This document shows, one piece after another, positions 17,832 to 26,854 of a DNA stretch of 44,620 nt. Origin of the DNA: Chitinophagales bacterium (GTDB taxonomy: Bacteria > Bacteroidota > Bacteroidia > Chitinophagales > UBA8649). The DNA lies in the NCBI GenBank assembly GCA_020635975.1, contig JACJYT010000018.1, positions 1 through 44,620 of the forward strand, in the 5' to 3' direction. Both the position numbers and the translations under genes were made by a program. The notes beneath the pieces are model-generated. The model saw only the letters and a list, made by a program, of their open reading frames with translations, was not told where the DNA came from and did not search any database. Positions within the stretch are counted from its first letter, which is position 1; every line of letters starts with the position of its first letter.

Positions 17832-18626
17832 TTAATTCAGGTAATTAGTAATATCGTCTATACACTCTTGACCAAAAACAATTTCATTTACGGATGCTCC
17901 TCCAAACAGGCCAGAAGCCCCACTTGGTCCTTCATTGGTCCAATACATCACACAATCCGTATTCGAACAATGTTTACCATGGGCTGCATCTTGATGAGCC
18001 ACGTGCATATCTACCCCAGCATTTACTAAACCAATAGCATGAGCTACTTCGTGCACAATAGTAGCTTGCTCAACCTGATATTTCGGATTAGAACCAAGCA
18101 CTCCTCCACCAGTAATTGCTTCCAAAACTGGCTTAAAAATAGCAACTGCATGCGAACCCGCGCTAACTCCTAATACGGTGTTTTGATTTTGTCCATTCAA
18201 GCTATAATATCCATCTAGAAAAACCAAAAACACCACGGCTTGATCTTCCGTACTCTGCTCTACTTGGTAGTCGTCTGAAAGATCTCTAATATCCGCACTA
18301 GTAAAACTTGTTTTATTCTGACTTGGAATCTGGGTCATTTGGTTTAATTGCTTATCAATTAGTACTTGTATAGGTCGCGATCTTTGCGCAAACAAAGCCG
18401 TTAAATTATTTTGGGTAAAATCAAAATTAACACTACTACCAAAGCCACCACTAACATAAGGCTCTGCATTAGGCTCGTAAGCAATTTCTACTTTCAGTAC
18501 AGACGCCTGAGTATAAAAATGTTCTAAAGTTTCATATTGGTAAGGATCTTTATTAACGTCTTTATCTTCTTGGCAAGAGAATAAAAAAATCGAAAAAGCA
18601 AAAAATAAATAAATTAATTTCTTCAT
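17832..18626 (-). CDS. Lipoprotein zinc metalloprotease, archaemetzincin-like active site
   Basis: This 264-residue protein has a lipoprotein signal with cysteine 18 (FLFSCQED). The zinc site is H192-E-V-A-H196-A-I-G199, followed about 20 residues later by H219-C220-x4-C225-V-M227. Classical archaemetzincins have HExxHxxGxxHCx4CxM without a gap. Here 19 residues separate the glycine from the His-Cys, so H219 is the likely third zinc ligand and M227 the likely Met-turn. The position directly after GLV is Asn, not His. I believe similar lipoproteins occur in other flavobacteria as 'membrane metalloprotease'. It is expected on the membrane facing the periplasm or the surface; substrate unknown. 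Divergent from the hydrolase gene across 94 bp. Confidence 0.78.
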   Translation of the reverse strand: MKKLIYLFFAFSIFLFSCQEDKDVNKDPYQYETLEHFYTQASVLKVEIAYEPNAEPYVSGGFGSSVNFDFTQNNLTALFAQRSRPIQVLIDKQLNQMTQIPSQNKTSFTSADIRDLSDDYQVEQSTEDQAVVFLVFLDGYYSLNGQNQNTVLGVSAGSHAVAIFKPVLEAITGGGVLGSNPKYQVEQATIVHEVAHAIGLVNAGVDMHVAHQDAAHGKHCSNTDCVMYWTNEGPSGASGLFGGASVNEIVFGQECIDDITNYLN

Positions 18627-18720
18627 ATTGAGGGATTTAGTATTTCTTCTTAGTTACGTAAAGTTAGAACGTTTAGATTTTAAATTTTATTCTCAAAGCG
18701 ATTAAGTTTATCTTAGAGTT

Positions 18721-19485
18721 ATGAACTTAAACTATAAAGTTTTCGGACAAGGGGAACCTCTTATAATTTTACATGGACTTTTAGGCTCCTTAGACAATTG
18801 GCAAACTCTGGCAAAACAGTATGCAGAAAACTTTACGGTTTTCATAATTGATTTAAGAAACCACGGTAAATCTCCTCATAGCAAAGAATTCTCTTATGAA
18901 TTAATGGCGGAAGATTTACTAGAGTTTTGCGATTCACAGCACATTTACAAATGCCACTTGCTAGGTCATAGCATGGGAGGCAAGGTGGCTATGCTGTTTG
19001 CACTTCAAAATCCAGATTACATCGAGAAATTAATTATTGCTGATATTGCCCCTCATACCTATCCACCTGGGCATAATGAAATTTTCGAGGCACTTTTTAG
19101 TGTAGACTTAGATAAAATGGAAAGCAGAGAAGAAGTAGAAGCCATACTCAAACCCAAGATTCCAATTTTTAGTACTCGCCAATTTTTAATGAAAGGGCTT
19201 AGCAGAGACGAAAGCAATAAGTTTATTTGGAAGTTCAATCTCGAAGCGCTTTGGAATAACTATGAGCAAATATTAGCGAGCTTTGATAGCAATCAAGTTT
19301 TTAATGGGGAGGTTCTCTTTATTAAAGGAGCTAAATCCGATTATATACTTCCAGAATATGAGCAAGAAATAGCAAGGAATTTTTCTAGGTACCAAATTAA
19401 AGAGATAGCCAATGTGGGGCATTGGCTTCATGCTGAAAACCCAGAGGAGTTCTATAAAATTAGTTCCGAATTTCTTTTAGAGTAA
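18721..19485 (+). CDS. Alpha/beta hydrolase, YbfF-like esterase
   Basis: The 254-residue protein has the oxyanion-hole motif LHGLLGSLDNW, IDLRNHGKSP, the nucleophile elbow GHSMGG with S84, a likely acid D207 (KGAKSDYILPE), and H234 in NVGHWLHAENPEEF. This is a complete Ser-Asp-His triad. Order and length match the small cytosolic esterases of the YbfF group, which cleave acyl esters and thioesters of unknown physiological role. It has no signal peptide. It stands alone, convergent with the next gene over only 16 bp. Confidence 0.88.
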   Translation: MNLNYKVFGQGEPLIILHGLLGSLDNWQTLAKQYAENFTVFIIDLRNHGKSPHSKEFSYELMAEDLLEFCDSQHIYKCHLLGHSMGGKVAMLFALQNPDYIEKLIIADIAPHTYPPGHNEIFEALFSVDLDKMESREEVEAILKPKIPIFSTRQFLMKGLSRDESNKFIWKFNLEALWNNYEQILASFDSNQVFNGEVLFIKGAKSDYILPEYEQEIARNFSRYQIKEIANVGHWLHAENPEEFYKISSEFLLE

Positions 19486-19501
19486 AAAGCAAGGCTTAAG
19501 C

Positions 19502-20683
19502 TTAGTTTAGCACAAGCGCCTCATTGTTAGAAATAATAGCGTAGCTCTTCTTCTTAATTAGCTCCGAAGCGTCCATAACCATCTGCAAGTTAGATGGGAA
19601 AGTCAAAGGATTTCCACCTATAATATTTTTAGATTCTTTGCTTAAGGCATTTCTGTCTCCCTGAAAAGTAGCATAGAAATTTTTAAAGACTAGATTTTCC
19701 TGAAAAGGAACACTTTGAAATACTTGTCCACTGCCCCTTTTAAATTCTACTATACCTCCTAATATACCCACCTTCGTTTGCTCTGTTCTAAAAACTGTTG
19801 CCGTAATTTCCTTGAAGGCTGGCACCTTGATGTCGTTCCCTAAAGAATCCTTTTCAACATTACCTTTATCATCTAAAACATAAGTAAAGCCATCTTGAAT
19901 CTTCTTTTTATCTTGGTAGCTAGTATTAGAAATCTGCTCTGGTCCAATCTCCACCAAATTGATATGCACTTCTATTAGATAGTCATAACTCGATCTATCA
20001 CTAGCATTGAGATGATAATTGGTCCAATTTCCATTGAGTAAATTCTCGTCGAAGCGAGCCAAATTATTCATAAACTCTTCTGGTATAATCATTAAACTAT
20101 GATTGCTGTAACCTATCAGAATATGATTCTGACCCAAAGCGTAGGCTTCATCTATCTTAGTATCAACATCTTTAAAATTTCCAAAAATGGCTCTCACATC
20201 ACAAAAATTATAGTAGGCTTCTCGTGCACTTTGCTTAGAGTTCTTAGCCAGCTTTAGCTCTCCTTGAGCATATAAATAGCTTGCCGCTTTAAGCTTTGCA
20301 TCTGCCAACTCTTGCTTTACGTCAATCAGCTCAATATCCGCATTTCTAAATTCCTTCTTTATGAAAAGCGGTAAATAGACTTCAATAGCACTCTGGATCT
20401 TATCGAGCTCATTATAAAGTTGGTGGATACGCAACCAAGATTCTGGATTTCCTTGAATTTTAAGCTTTTCAATTTCATTAAGACTTTCCGAACTTTTAAT
20501 TTTCCAAGCTTGCTCTAAAGCCAAGATTTGCTTGTCGGCCTTTTTCGGGTTCTTTCTTAATTTGCTAATAGCACTTGAAATGGCTGCTTCGTAATTTCCT
20601 TGTTTCAGGTAGTAATTCGCGCCAACACAAGAATGCAATACAAAGGCTAAAAGTAGAATTTGGAGGAAGTGAAAAGCTTTCAT
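19502..20683 (-). CDS. TPR-like lipoprotein, unknown function
   Basis: This 393-residue protein has a lipoprotein signal ending LHSC (C19) and then VGANYYLKQGNYEAAISSAI, a repeat-like helical opening. Helical repeats continue to about residue 190 (KQILALEQAWKIK, ELKLAKNSKQSAREAYYNF), followed by a beta-rich C-terminal half. It is probably a periplasm-facing or surface lipoprotein that binds a partner protein. A 14-bp palindrome lies nine bases upstream of the start. The ORF ends in LVLN. Confidence 0.72.
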   Translation of the reverse strand: MKAFHFLQILLLAFVLHSCVGANYYLKQGNYEAAISSAISKLRKNPKKADKQILALEQAWKIKSSESLNEIEKLKIQGNPESWLRIHQLYNELDKIQSAIEVYLPLFIKKEFRNADIELIDVKQELADAKLKAASYLYAQGELKLAKNSKQSAREAYYNFCDVRAIFGNFKDVDTKIDEAYALGQNHILIGYSNHSLMIIPEEFMNNLARFDENLLNGNWTNYHLNASDRSSYDYLIEVHINLVEIGPEQISNTSYQDKKKIQDGFTYVLDDKGNVEKDSLGNDIKVPAFKEITATVFRTEQTKVGILGGIVEFKRGSGQVFQSVPFQENLVFKNFYATFQGDRNALSKESKNIIGGNPLTFPSNLQMVMDASELIKKKSYAIISNNEALVLN

Positions 20684-20691
20684 AAGAGATC

Positions 20692-20705
20692 TTTAGCATG
20701 CTAAA
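20692..20705. promoter_or_regulatory. 14-bp perfect palindrome upstream of the TPR-like lipoprotein gene
   Basis: TTTAGCATGCTAAA reads the same on both strands. It lies nine bases from the start codon of the lipoprotein gene, in the 89-bp gap behind the next gene. It could be an operator or chance. The rest of the gap is AT-rich. Confidence 0.35.
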
Positions 20706-20772
20706 TAGAAAAACAATGCCAAACTTTTAAAATGCCGTGTTAAAAATGTGTTAAAAGCTCTGAGAGAAATAA

Positions 20773-21258
20773 TTAGGCATACTTTCTATCCAAAATTTCC
20801 TTAGAAATGATGGCATCTCTCCAATCTATCTTGTCGATATCAAATTCATATACTTCTCCTTCGCTAGTAGCAATGTCCATGTTGTGATGTGAAGGATCAA
20901 TTCGGTGCGATATATCTTCATAATCGCTGTGACTAATAAGTTGCTTCTTGGATTTGATTTTGGAATGTTCCACTTTTTGCCAATCCAAATTTTTCTTAGG
21001 TGGCTCGTAAGCCTTCTTAGCCATACTAGTAGCAGCTGGCTTTTGTTGCTTCTTCTCCACCTCCTTAACAAACTCGTTGAAAATATCATCTATAGACTTT
21101 GGCTTAGCACTGCTTGCTGGCTTATTATTGCTAGCTGGCTTGGTGCTTCTATTGGGAGTGGCAGGCATTGCCTTTTTAGCATTATCATTATTCTTCGTGA
21201 GGCTTCTAAAAACCCAAAAAACAATTCCAATTATTAAAAACACTAGCTTAACACTCAT
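20773..21258 (-). CDS. Small membrane-anchored protein, unknown function
   Basis: The 161-residue protein has one N-terminal membrane helix (VKLVFLIIGIVFWVF), a long low-complexity linker rich in Ala, Pro, Ser, Asn and Lys (about residues 25-75), and a conserved-looking C-terminus DKIDWRDAIISKEILDRKY. I have seen this C-terminal pattern in short Bacteroidota proteins of unknown role. It is upstream of the TPR-like lipoprotein in the same direction, 89 bp away, and divergent from smc. Confidence 0.72.
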   Translation of the reverse strand: MSVKLVFLIIGIVFWVFRSLTKNNDNAKKAMPATPNRSTKPASNNKPASSAKPKSIDDIFNEFVKEVEKKQQKPAATSMAKKAYEPPKKNLDWQKVEHSKIKSKKQLISHSDYEDISHRIDPSHHNMDIATSEGEVYEFDIDKIDWRDAIISKEILDRKYA

Positions 21259-21358
21259 ATCTTATTCTTAAGCATACTAAAGTACAAAAGATTTTGCTAT
21301 TCCTATAAATTATTCCCTAAATAAGCAAAGGGTATTAGCAAAAAAGGAGTGCAAATGC

Positions 21359-21366
21359 TATATTTG
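21359..21366 (+). promoter_or_regulatory. Bacteroidota -7 promoter element for smc
   Basis: TATATTTG matches TAnnTTTG. A TTAG at 21335-21338 gives a 20-21 base spacing for a weak -33 element. It ends 21 bases before the TTG start of smc. Confidence 0.55.
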
Positions 21367-21387
21367 TAGGCCAAGATTCTGAATATT

Positions 21388-24300
21388 TTGAAACTAACAA
21401 CCCTAGAAATAAAAGGCTTTAAAAGCTTTGCCGATAAAACCGTTTTACACTTTAATGAGAACATTACAGGTGTGGTAGGTCCAAATGGCTGTGGAAAAAG
21501 CAATGTAGTAGATTCTATCCGATGGGTACTTGGTGAACAAAAAACAAGCATGCTCCGCCTAGAGAAGATGGACAACCTGATCTTTAACGGAACCAAGAAT
21601 AGAAAAGCAAGCGGACTTGCAGAAGTATCTCTAACTTTTGAAAATACAAAAAACGTACTAGCTACAGAATTCAAAACTGTTACTATTACCAGGAGACTCT
21701 ATCGTAGTGGCGATAGCGAATACCGACTAAACGATGTTCCTTGTCGACTCAAAGATATTACGAATCTCTTTTTGGACACAGGAGTTAGTGCCGATTCCTA
21801 TGCTATTATCGAACTTGGGATGATAGATGAAATTTTGAATGATAGAGAAAATTCAAGAAGAAGATTATTTGAACAAGCATCAGGAATCTCTAAGTATAAG
21901 AAAAGGAAAAAAGAAACCCTACTTAAGCTTAGTGGAACGGAAGGCGACTTAGAACGAGTGGAAGACCTCCTCTACGAAATTGAAAACAACCTAAAAAGCC
22001 TAGAAGCTCAGGCCCGAAAAACTAAAAAATACTACGCCCTAAAGGAAGAATACAAAGTATTATCCGTTGAACTTGCCAAAGCCTTTTTAAAGCAGTACAA
22101 AAGCAAATACAAAATTTTAGAACTAGAGCAAAAGCAAGAGGAAGACAAGAAGCTCCAACTAGAATCAGAAATAAAAAATTTGGAAGCCGACTTAGAGAAA
22201 AAAAAATTAGCTCATATTGAAAAAGAAAAAAATCTAAGCGAGGTTCAAAAGAATTTAAATCTCCTTATTGGAGGCGTAAGTAGTAAGGAAAATGACAGAA
22301 ATGTACTGCGCGAAAAACTAAAGTTTGAGCGAGAAAAAAATGAAACAGCAAACAAGCAAATTAGCCTTCTCAAGCAAAAGGCTTTAGAACTAAAGGATAA
22401 ATCAAAAGAACTAGAGAAAAAATGCAAGGAGCAAGAAAAAATTGTAGAAAAACAAAAAGCTGCACTTCAAGTTTTAAAGGATAATGCAGATAAACTTCGA
22501 TTAGAACATCAAAGCCTAAAGCAAAGCCTAGATAAGGATAAAAATGAATTTCAAGAAGTAGAACGTCGCTTTTATGAAATTGAAAAGAAGCATGCTATCA
22601 ATAAATCTAGTTTAGAAAAATATGAAGGTGATCTCTTTTTGTTTCAAGAAGAAAACACCCAAAAAACAGAAGAACTTAAACTTCTTGAAAAAGAGTATGC
22701 GACTGCGAGTCAAGTTTTAGAGAGTAGAAAAACAAGTTTAGAAAAATTACAGAAAGCAGAATCCAAGCTTCAAGAAGAAAAAGAGAGCATACAAAAGCAA
22801 CTTAATACCACCAAGGACGAATACAACAGAAAAAATAGAATTTTAGACGCCAAGCAAAACGAATACAACCTCACCAAGAGTTTGGTCGACAATTTAGAAG
22901 GCTTTCCAGAATCGATTAAGTTTTTAAAGAAAAATGCGTCTTGGACAAAGAATGCACTTTTACTTTCTGACATTGTTTATTGCAAAGAAGAATATAGAAT
23001 TCCTATTGAAAACTACTTAGAATCTTACCTTAGTTACTACGTAGTTCAAAATATAGAGGAAGCCATTAAAGCGGTAAACTTGTTAAGTGATGCTTCGAAA
23101 GGAAGAGCCAACTTTTTTATACTAGATGAATTTAGACATTTCAAAGCTTCTCAACCAGTACTTGGCAACCAATTACATGCGGCTATTGAATTAATAGAAG
23201 TAGAGGAACAATATAGACAACTGGTTGCATTCTTACTAGATAAAACCTATTTCATCAATAACGAAGAAAACGCCGAAGAACTGCTTAAAAACAAGCAGTA
23301 TAATGAGATAAACCTCTTAACCACTAGCGGCAAATTCATTAAGCATGGCTATTCTATTTCTGGGGGTGCTGTGGGTTTGTTTGAAGGAAAAAGAATTGGA
23401 CGCGCAAAAAATTTAGAGAAACTGCAGAAGGAAGTAAAAGCTGTAGAAAAAGAAAGTGCTTCCTTGCTAAAATCTAGTTTGTTGTTTCAAGACAAGCTAG
23501 ATAAATTAGTTGGAGAAACGAAACTAGAAGAAATAAAGGAAGAGCAAAAACTTCTTAATGAAGCTCAAGTTCATTTTACGGCTACCCAAACTAAACTAGA
23601 AAATGTAAAGCGTTTCTTTGAAAGTATGCTTGTAAAAAGCAAAAATTTACAGGAAGCAATCGAAAAAATAAATGCAGAGAATGTGGCCATGACTAAGGAA
23701 AAGGAAGAACTTTCTCAAAACAGAGAAAAACTTCGAGCCCTAGTGTCTAAAACAGATAGCTACTTTGTAGATTTAACCGACAAGCTAAATGTTGCTAGTA
23801 ATTCGTACAACCAAAACAATATTGCCTACCACCAAGACTTAAGTAAGTTGCAAAATCAACAACAGGAGCTAAACTTCGCCTTGAAGGAGCAACAAAATGT
23901 GGAAGCTGAAGACCTTCGCAACAAAAGCCTAATTCTAACCAGTAATTCCGCCATAGAGGAAGTTAGCTTGAAACTAAAAGAGCTAGAATCTGATTTGCTT
24001 TCAGGCTATGCCGATAAAGAGAAAATTGAAAAAAGTGTAATTGATGTAGAGCAAGCATTTTATAGCAGCAGAGAACTTATTAATGAGAGTGAAGCCAAAC
24101 TAAAAGAGCTCTATTACAAGAAGCAGCAAGTAGATAGTTCTGGTTTGCAGTTAAGAGACCGATTTACCGACATGAAGCTAGAATTGAATTCGCTTCGTGA
24201 ACGACTCTCCGTAGAATTTAATTTGAATGTAAACGACATAATTAATGAAGAGCTCCATTCTGAAATTGATGAAAATGATCTGAATGAAAAGGTGATGAAA

Positions 24301-24933
24301 ATCAAGGCAAGAATAGATGGTTTTGGAGAAATAAATCCGATGGCGGTTGAAGCCTACGATGAAATGAAAACCAGATTTGATTTCATTACGGCACAGAAGA
24401 AGGATTTAACCGACGCTAAAGAAAGTCTACTTACCACGATAAAAGAAATAGAAACCACAGCTAAAGATTTGTTTATGGTGGCTTTTAGGGAGGTTAGAAC
24501 GAACTTCCAAAGAGTGTTTAGAACCTTGTTTACCGAAGATGATAAATGCGATTTAATTCTTTTAGATGAAAGTAATCCTTTAGAAAGTAAAATTGATATT
24601 ATTGCTAAGCCAAAAGGAAAGCGTCCGCAAATCATTGATCAACTTTCTGGGGGAGAAAAAACCTTAACGGCAACTGCCTTGTTATTTTCTTTATACTTAT
24701 TGAAGCCTGCTCCTTTCTGTATTTTTGATGAAGTAGATGCGCCTCTAGACGATACTAATATTGATAAATTCAATAAGATTATTCAAGAATTTTCGAGCGA
24801 TTCTCAATTTATCATTGTTACCCACAACAAACAAACGATGAGTCACGTAGATGTGATTTACGGTGTAACCATGCAAGAACAAGGGGTAAGTAAGGTAGTC
24901 CCAGTTGATTTTAGAGCCCTAAAAGAAGCATAG
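21388..24933 (+). CDS. smc: Chromosome segregation protein SMC
   Basis: The 1,181-residue protein has the full SMC plan: KLTTLEIKGFKSFADKT with Walker A GPNGCGKS at residues 31-38, a first coiled coil (about 170-500), the hinge (about 504-670), the return coiled coil, and the C-terminal head with LSGGEK (1086-1091) and Walker B plus D-loop FCIFDEVDAPLDD (about 1110-1122). It condenses and aligns the chromosome as a dimer with ScpA and ScpB, which are not in this window. The start is a TTG at 21388; the nearest upstream ATG (21355) runs into a stop within five codons. It has its own promoter element. Confidence 0.97.
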   Translation: MKLTTLEIKGFKSFADKTVLHFNENITGVVGPNGCGKSNVVDSIRWVLGEQKTSMLRLEKMDNLIFNGTKNRKASGLAEVSLTFENTKNVLATEFKTVTITRRLYRSGDSEYRLNDVPCRLKDITNLFLDTGVSADSYAIIELGMIDEILNDRENSRRRLFEQASGISKYKKRKKETLLKLSGTEGDLERVEDLLYEIENNLKSLEAQARKTKKYYALKEEYKVLSVELAKAFLKQYKSKYKILELEQKQEEDKKLQLESEIKNLEADLEKKKLAHIEKEKNLSEVQKNLNLLIGGVSSKENDRNVLREKLKFEREKNETANKQISLLKQKALELKDKSKELEKKCKEQEKIVEKQKAALQVLKDNADKLRLEHQSLKQSLDKDKNEFQEVERRFYEIEKKHAINKSSLEKYEGDLFLFQEENTQKTEELKLLEKEYATASQVLESRKTSLEKLQKAESKLQEEKESIQKQLNTTKDEYNRKNRILDAKQNEYNLTKSLVDNLEGFPESIKFLKKNASWTKNALLLSDIVYCKEEYRIPIENYLESYLSYYVVQNIEEAIKAVNLLSDASKGRANFFILDEFRHFKASQPVLGNQLHAAIELIEVEEQYRQLVAFLLDKTYFINNEENAEELLKNKQYNEINLLTTSGKFIKHGYSISGGAVGLFEGKRIGRAKNLEKLQKEVKAVEKESASLLKSSLLFQDKLDKLVGETKLEEIKEEQKLLNEAQVHFTATQTKLENVKRFFESMLVKSKNLQEAIEKINAENVAMTKEKEELSQNREKLRALVSKTDSYFVDLTDKLNVASNSYNQNNIAYHQDLSKLQNQQQELNFALKEQQNVEAEDLRNKSLILTSNSAIEEVSLKLKELESDLLSGYADKEKIEKSVIDVEQAFYSSRELINESEAKLKELYYKKQQVDSSGLQLRDRFTDMKLELNSLRERLSVEFNLNVNDIINEELHSEIDENDLNEKVMKIKARIDGFGEINPMAVEAYDEMKTRFDFITAQKKDLTDAKESLLTTIKEIETTAKDLFMVAFREVRTNFQRVFRTLFTEDDKCDLILLDESNPLESKIDIIAKPKGKRPQIIDQLSGGEKTLTATALLFSLYLLKPAPFCIFDEVDAPLDDTNIDKFNKIIQEFSSDSQFIIVTHNKQTMSHVDVIYGVTMQEQGVSKVVPVDFRALKEA

Positions 24934-24994
24934 CCTTAAAAGAAGCTTAGAGCGAGCTTTAATGCAGTAAATGAAACTTCCCCCTACAAGCTCC

Positions 24995-26365
24995 TTATGA
25001 ATTCATCTCTGTAAAATTCTTAAAGAAATAAGGAATGGTTTCTATTCCTTTCAAGTAGTTTGCAATAGCGTAATGCTCGTTTGGCGAGTGGATGGCATCA
25101 CTATCTAAGCCAAAGCCCATCAAGACGGTTTTAATTCCTAACACTTTTTCAAACATGGTAACAATTGGAATGCTTCCTCCACTTCTTAAAGGTATTGGAC
25201 GCTTACCAAAAGTAGTTTCCATAGCCTTCTCTGCCGCTTTATAGGCAACAGAATTAGTAGGTGTAACAGCCGCCTCTCCACCATGATGAGGTCTTACTAT
25301 TACCTGAACACTTTTTGGCGCTATACTAGTAAAATGCTCTTGAAACAAATTGGTAATGCTTGCACTATCCTGATTCGGTACTAAACGCATAGAAATCTTA
25401 GCAAAGGCTTTAGAAGGAAGCACCGTTTTAGCCCCCTCACCAATATAGCCTCCCCAAATGCCATTAACATCTAGCGTTGGACGAATAGATGTTCTTTCTA
25501 AAGTAGAATAGCCTTTTTCTCCTTGAACATCTTCAATATCCAAGTGATCCTTATACTCTTCTAAGCTAAAAGGCGCTTTAGCCATTAAAGCCCTTTCCTC
25601 TTCGCTTACCTTTTCTACCGCCTCATAAAAGCCAGGGATATTTACCGCTCCATTTTCATCATGCAATGAAGCAATCATAGAAGCTAAAACATTGATTGGA
25701 TTAGCAACTGCACCTCCGTATATACCTGAATGCAAATCGCGATTTGGACCAGTAACTTCTACCTCCAAATAACTTAAGCCTCTTAACCCACTGGTAATGG
25801 AAGGATTGTCTAAGCTAATAAGAGCTGTATCTGAAATTAGAACCACATCGCAGCTCAGTCTTTCTGTGTTAGCTCGTACAAAAGTCTCTAAATTATCAGA
25901 ACCCACTTCTTCCTCTCCTTCAATCATGAATTTTACATTACAAGGCACTCCCCCATTACGCATCATCAACTCAAAGGCTTTGATGTGCATATACATTTGT
26001 CCTTTGTCATCGCTCGCTCCACGCGCATAGATTTTGCCATCTTTTACAACTGGTTCGAAAGGAGGTGATGTCCATAGTTCAATTGGATCCGCGGGTTGCA
26101 CATCGTAGTGACCATAAACCAAAACTGTTGGTAAACTACTATCCAATAATTTTTCGCCATAAACAATAGGGTAGCCTGCAGTTTGACAAATTTCTACCTT
26201 ATCGGCTCCTGCTTCTTGTAATTTATCTGCAACATACCTAGCTGCCTCATGCACATCTTTAGCATAAGCTTTATCTGCACTTACAGACGGAATTTTAAGC
26301 AAGTCGATAAGTTCTCCAATAAATCTTTCTTGATTGCTTGCTATGTAATTTTTTATTTCACTCAT
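24995..26365 (-). CDS. M20 family dipeptidase
   Basis: This 456-residue protein is a zinc peptidase of the M20 (CNDP/carnosinase-like) group. The metal and catalytic residues are in order: YGHYDVQPADP (H86, D88), GASDDKGQ (D119, bridging), and EGEEEVGS (catalytic E150, E151), then a dimerisation domain with DLHSGIYGGAVANP and a final DAIHSPNE with the last His ligand. It trims small peptides in the cytosol. The ATG at 26365 is preferred to the in-frame TTG at 26374. It is the third gene of a run with the thioesterase and speA, 36 bp behind the former, and ends 61 bp from the smc stop. Confidence 0.9.
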   Translation of the reverse strand: MSEIKNYIASNQERFIGELIDLLKIPSVSADKAYAKDVHEAARYVADKLQEAGADKVEICQTAGYPIVYGEKLLDSSLPTVLVYGHYDVQPADPIELWTSPPFEPVVKDGKIYARGASDDKGQMYMHIKAFELMMRNGGVPCNVKFMIEGEEEVGSDNLETFVRANTERLSCDVVLISDTALISLDNPSITSGLRGLSYLEVEVTGPNRDLHSGIYGGAVANPINVLASMIASLHDENGAVNIPGFYEAVEKVSEEERALMAKAPFSLEEYKDHLDIEDVQGEKGYSTLERTSIRPTLDVNGIWGGYIGEGAKTVLPSKAFAKISMRLVPNQDSASITNLFQEHFTSIAPKSVQVIVRPHHGGEAAVTPTNSVAYKAAEKAMETTFGKRPIPLRSGGSIPIVTMFEKVLGIKTVLMGFGLDSDAIHSPNEHYAIANYLKGIETIPYFFKNFTEMNS

Positions 26366-26401
26366 CGTATCCAATTTTACATGCCTTGTGGCACAAATTT
26401 C

Positions 26402-26848
26402 CTATTTATTTTTTAAGGCATTTAAGCGCTTTTCTATAGGGTAAACATTAAAGGTTCCTTGTCCATGAGCCACCATTTCTTCTCCCCTATAAATCTCTGC
26501 AATAGAAATAATAAAAGTTTTACCCTTTCTAATTACCTTTCCCTTTCCTAGTAGTTCATCTCCAAAATAGATGGGCTTAAAATAATTCAATTTAAACTCT
26601 ACGGTGCTCACTAAATTAGTATCTGGAATAGCTGCACTTAAAGCACAAAATCCAAGCACACTATCCATATAACCCGCCATTGCACCTCCATGTGCTACAC
26701 CTGGAGAGCTAAGATGCTTTTCCAAAATTTTCATGCTAGTTTCTGTGTGTCCTGGTTTTAGAACTTTATGTTCAATACCATTCTCCCGCATAAAATTGTT
26801 TATCTGCTTATAATTTTCTAAAAAGACAGTAAAATCAAATTCTTCCAT
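26402..26848 (-). CDS. PaaI-type hotdog-fold thioesterase
   Basis: The 148-residue protein has the hotdog motif GVAHGGAMAGYMDSVLG (HGG at residues 53-55, D62) and LVSTVEFKLNYFKPI, as in PaaI/acyl-CoA thioesterases. These hydrolyse CoA thioesters, often to release trapped CoA. It follows speA after six bp, so the two are almost certainly co-transcribed. The actual acyl-CoA substrate cannot be told. Confidence 0.85.
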   Translation of the reverse strand: MEEFDFTVFLENYKQINNFMRENGIEHKVLKPGHTETSMKILEKHLSSPGVAHGGAMAGYMDSVLGFCALSAAIPDTNLVSTVEFKLNYFKPIYFGDELLGKGKVIRKGKTFIISIAEIYRGEEMVAHGQGTFNVYPIEKRLNALKNK

Positions 26849-26854
26849 AAATAA

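Noticed and set aside
24934..24994. Terminator between the convergent smc and dipeptidase genes
   Set aside because: Only a five-base AAGCT/AGCTT match around a seven-base loop; nothing convincing in the 61-bp gap.
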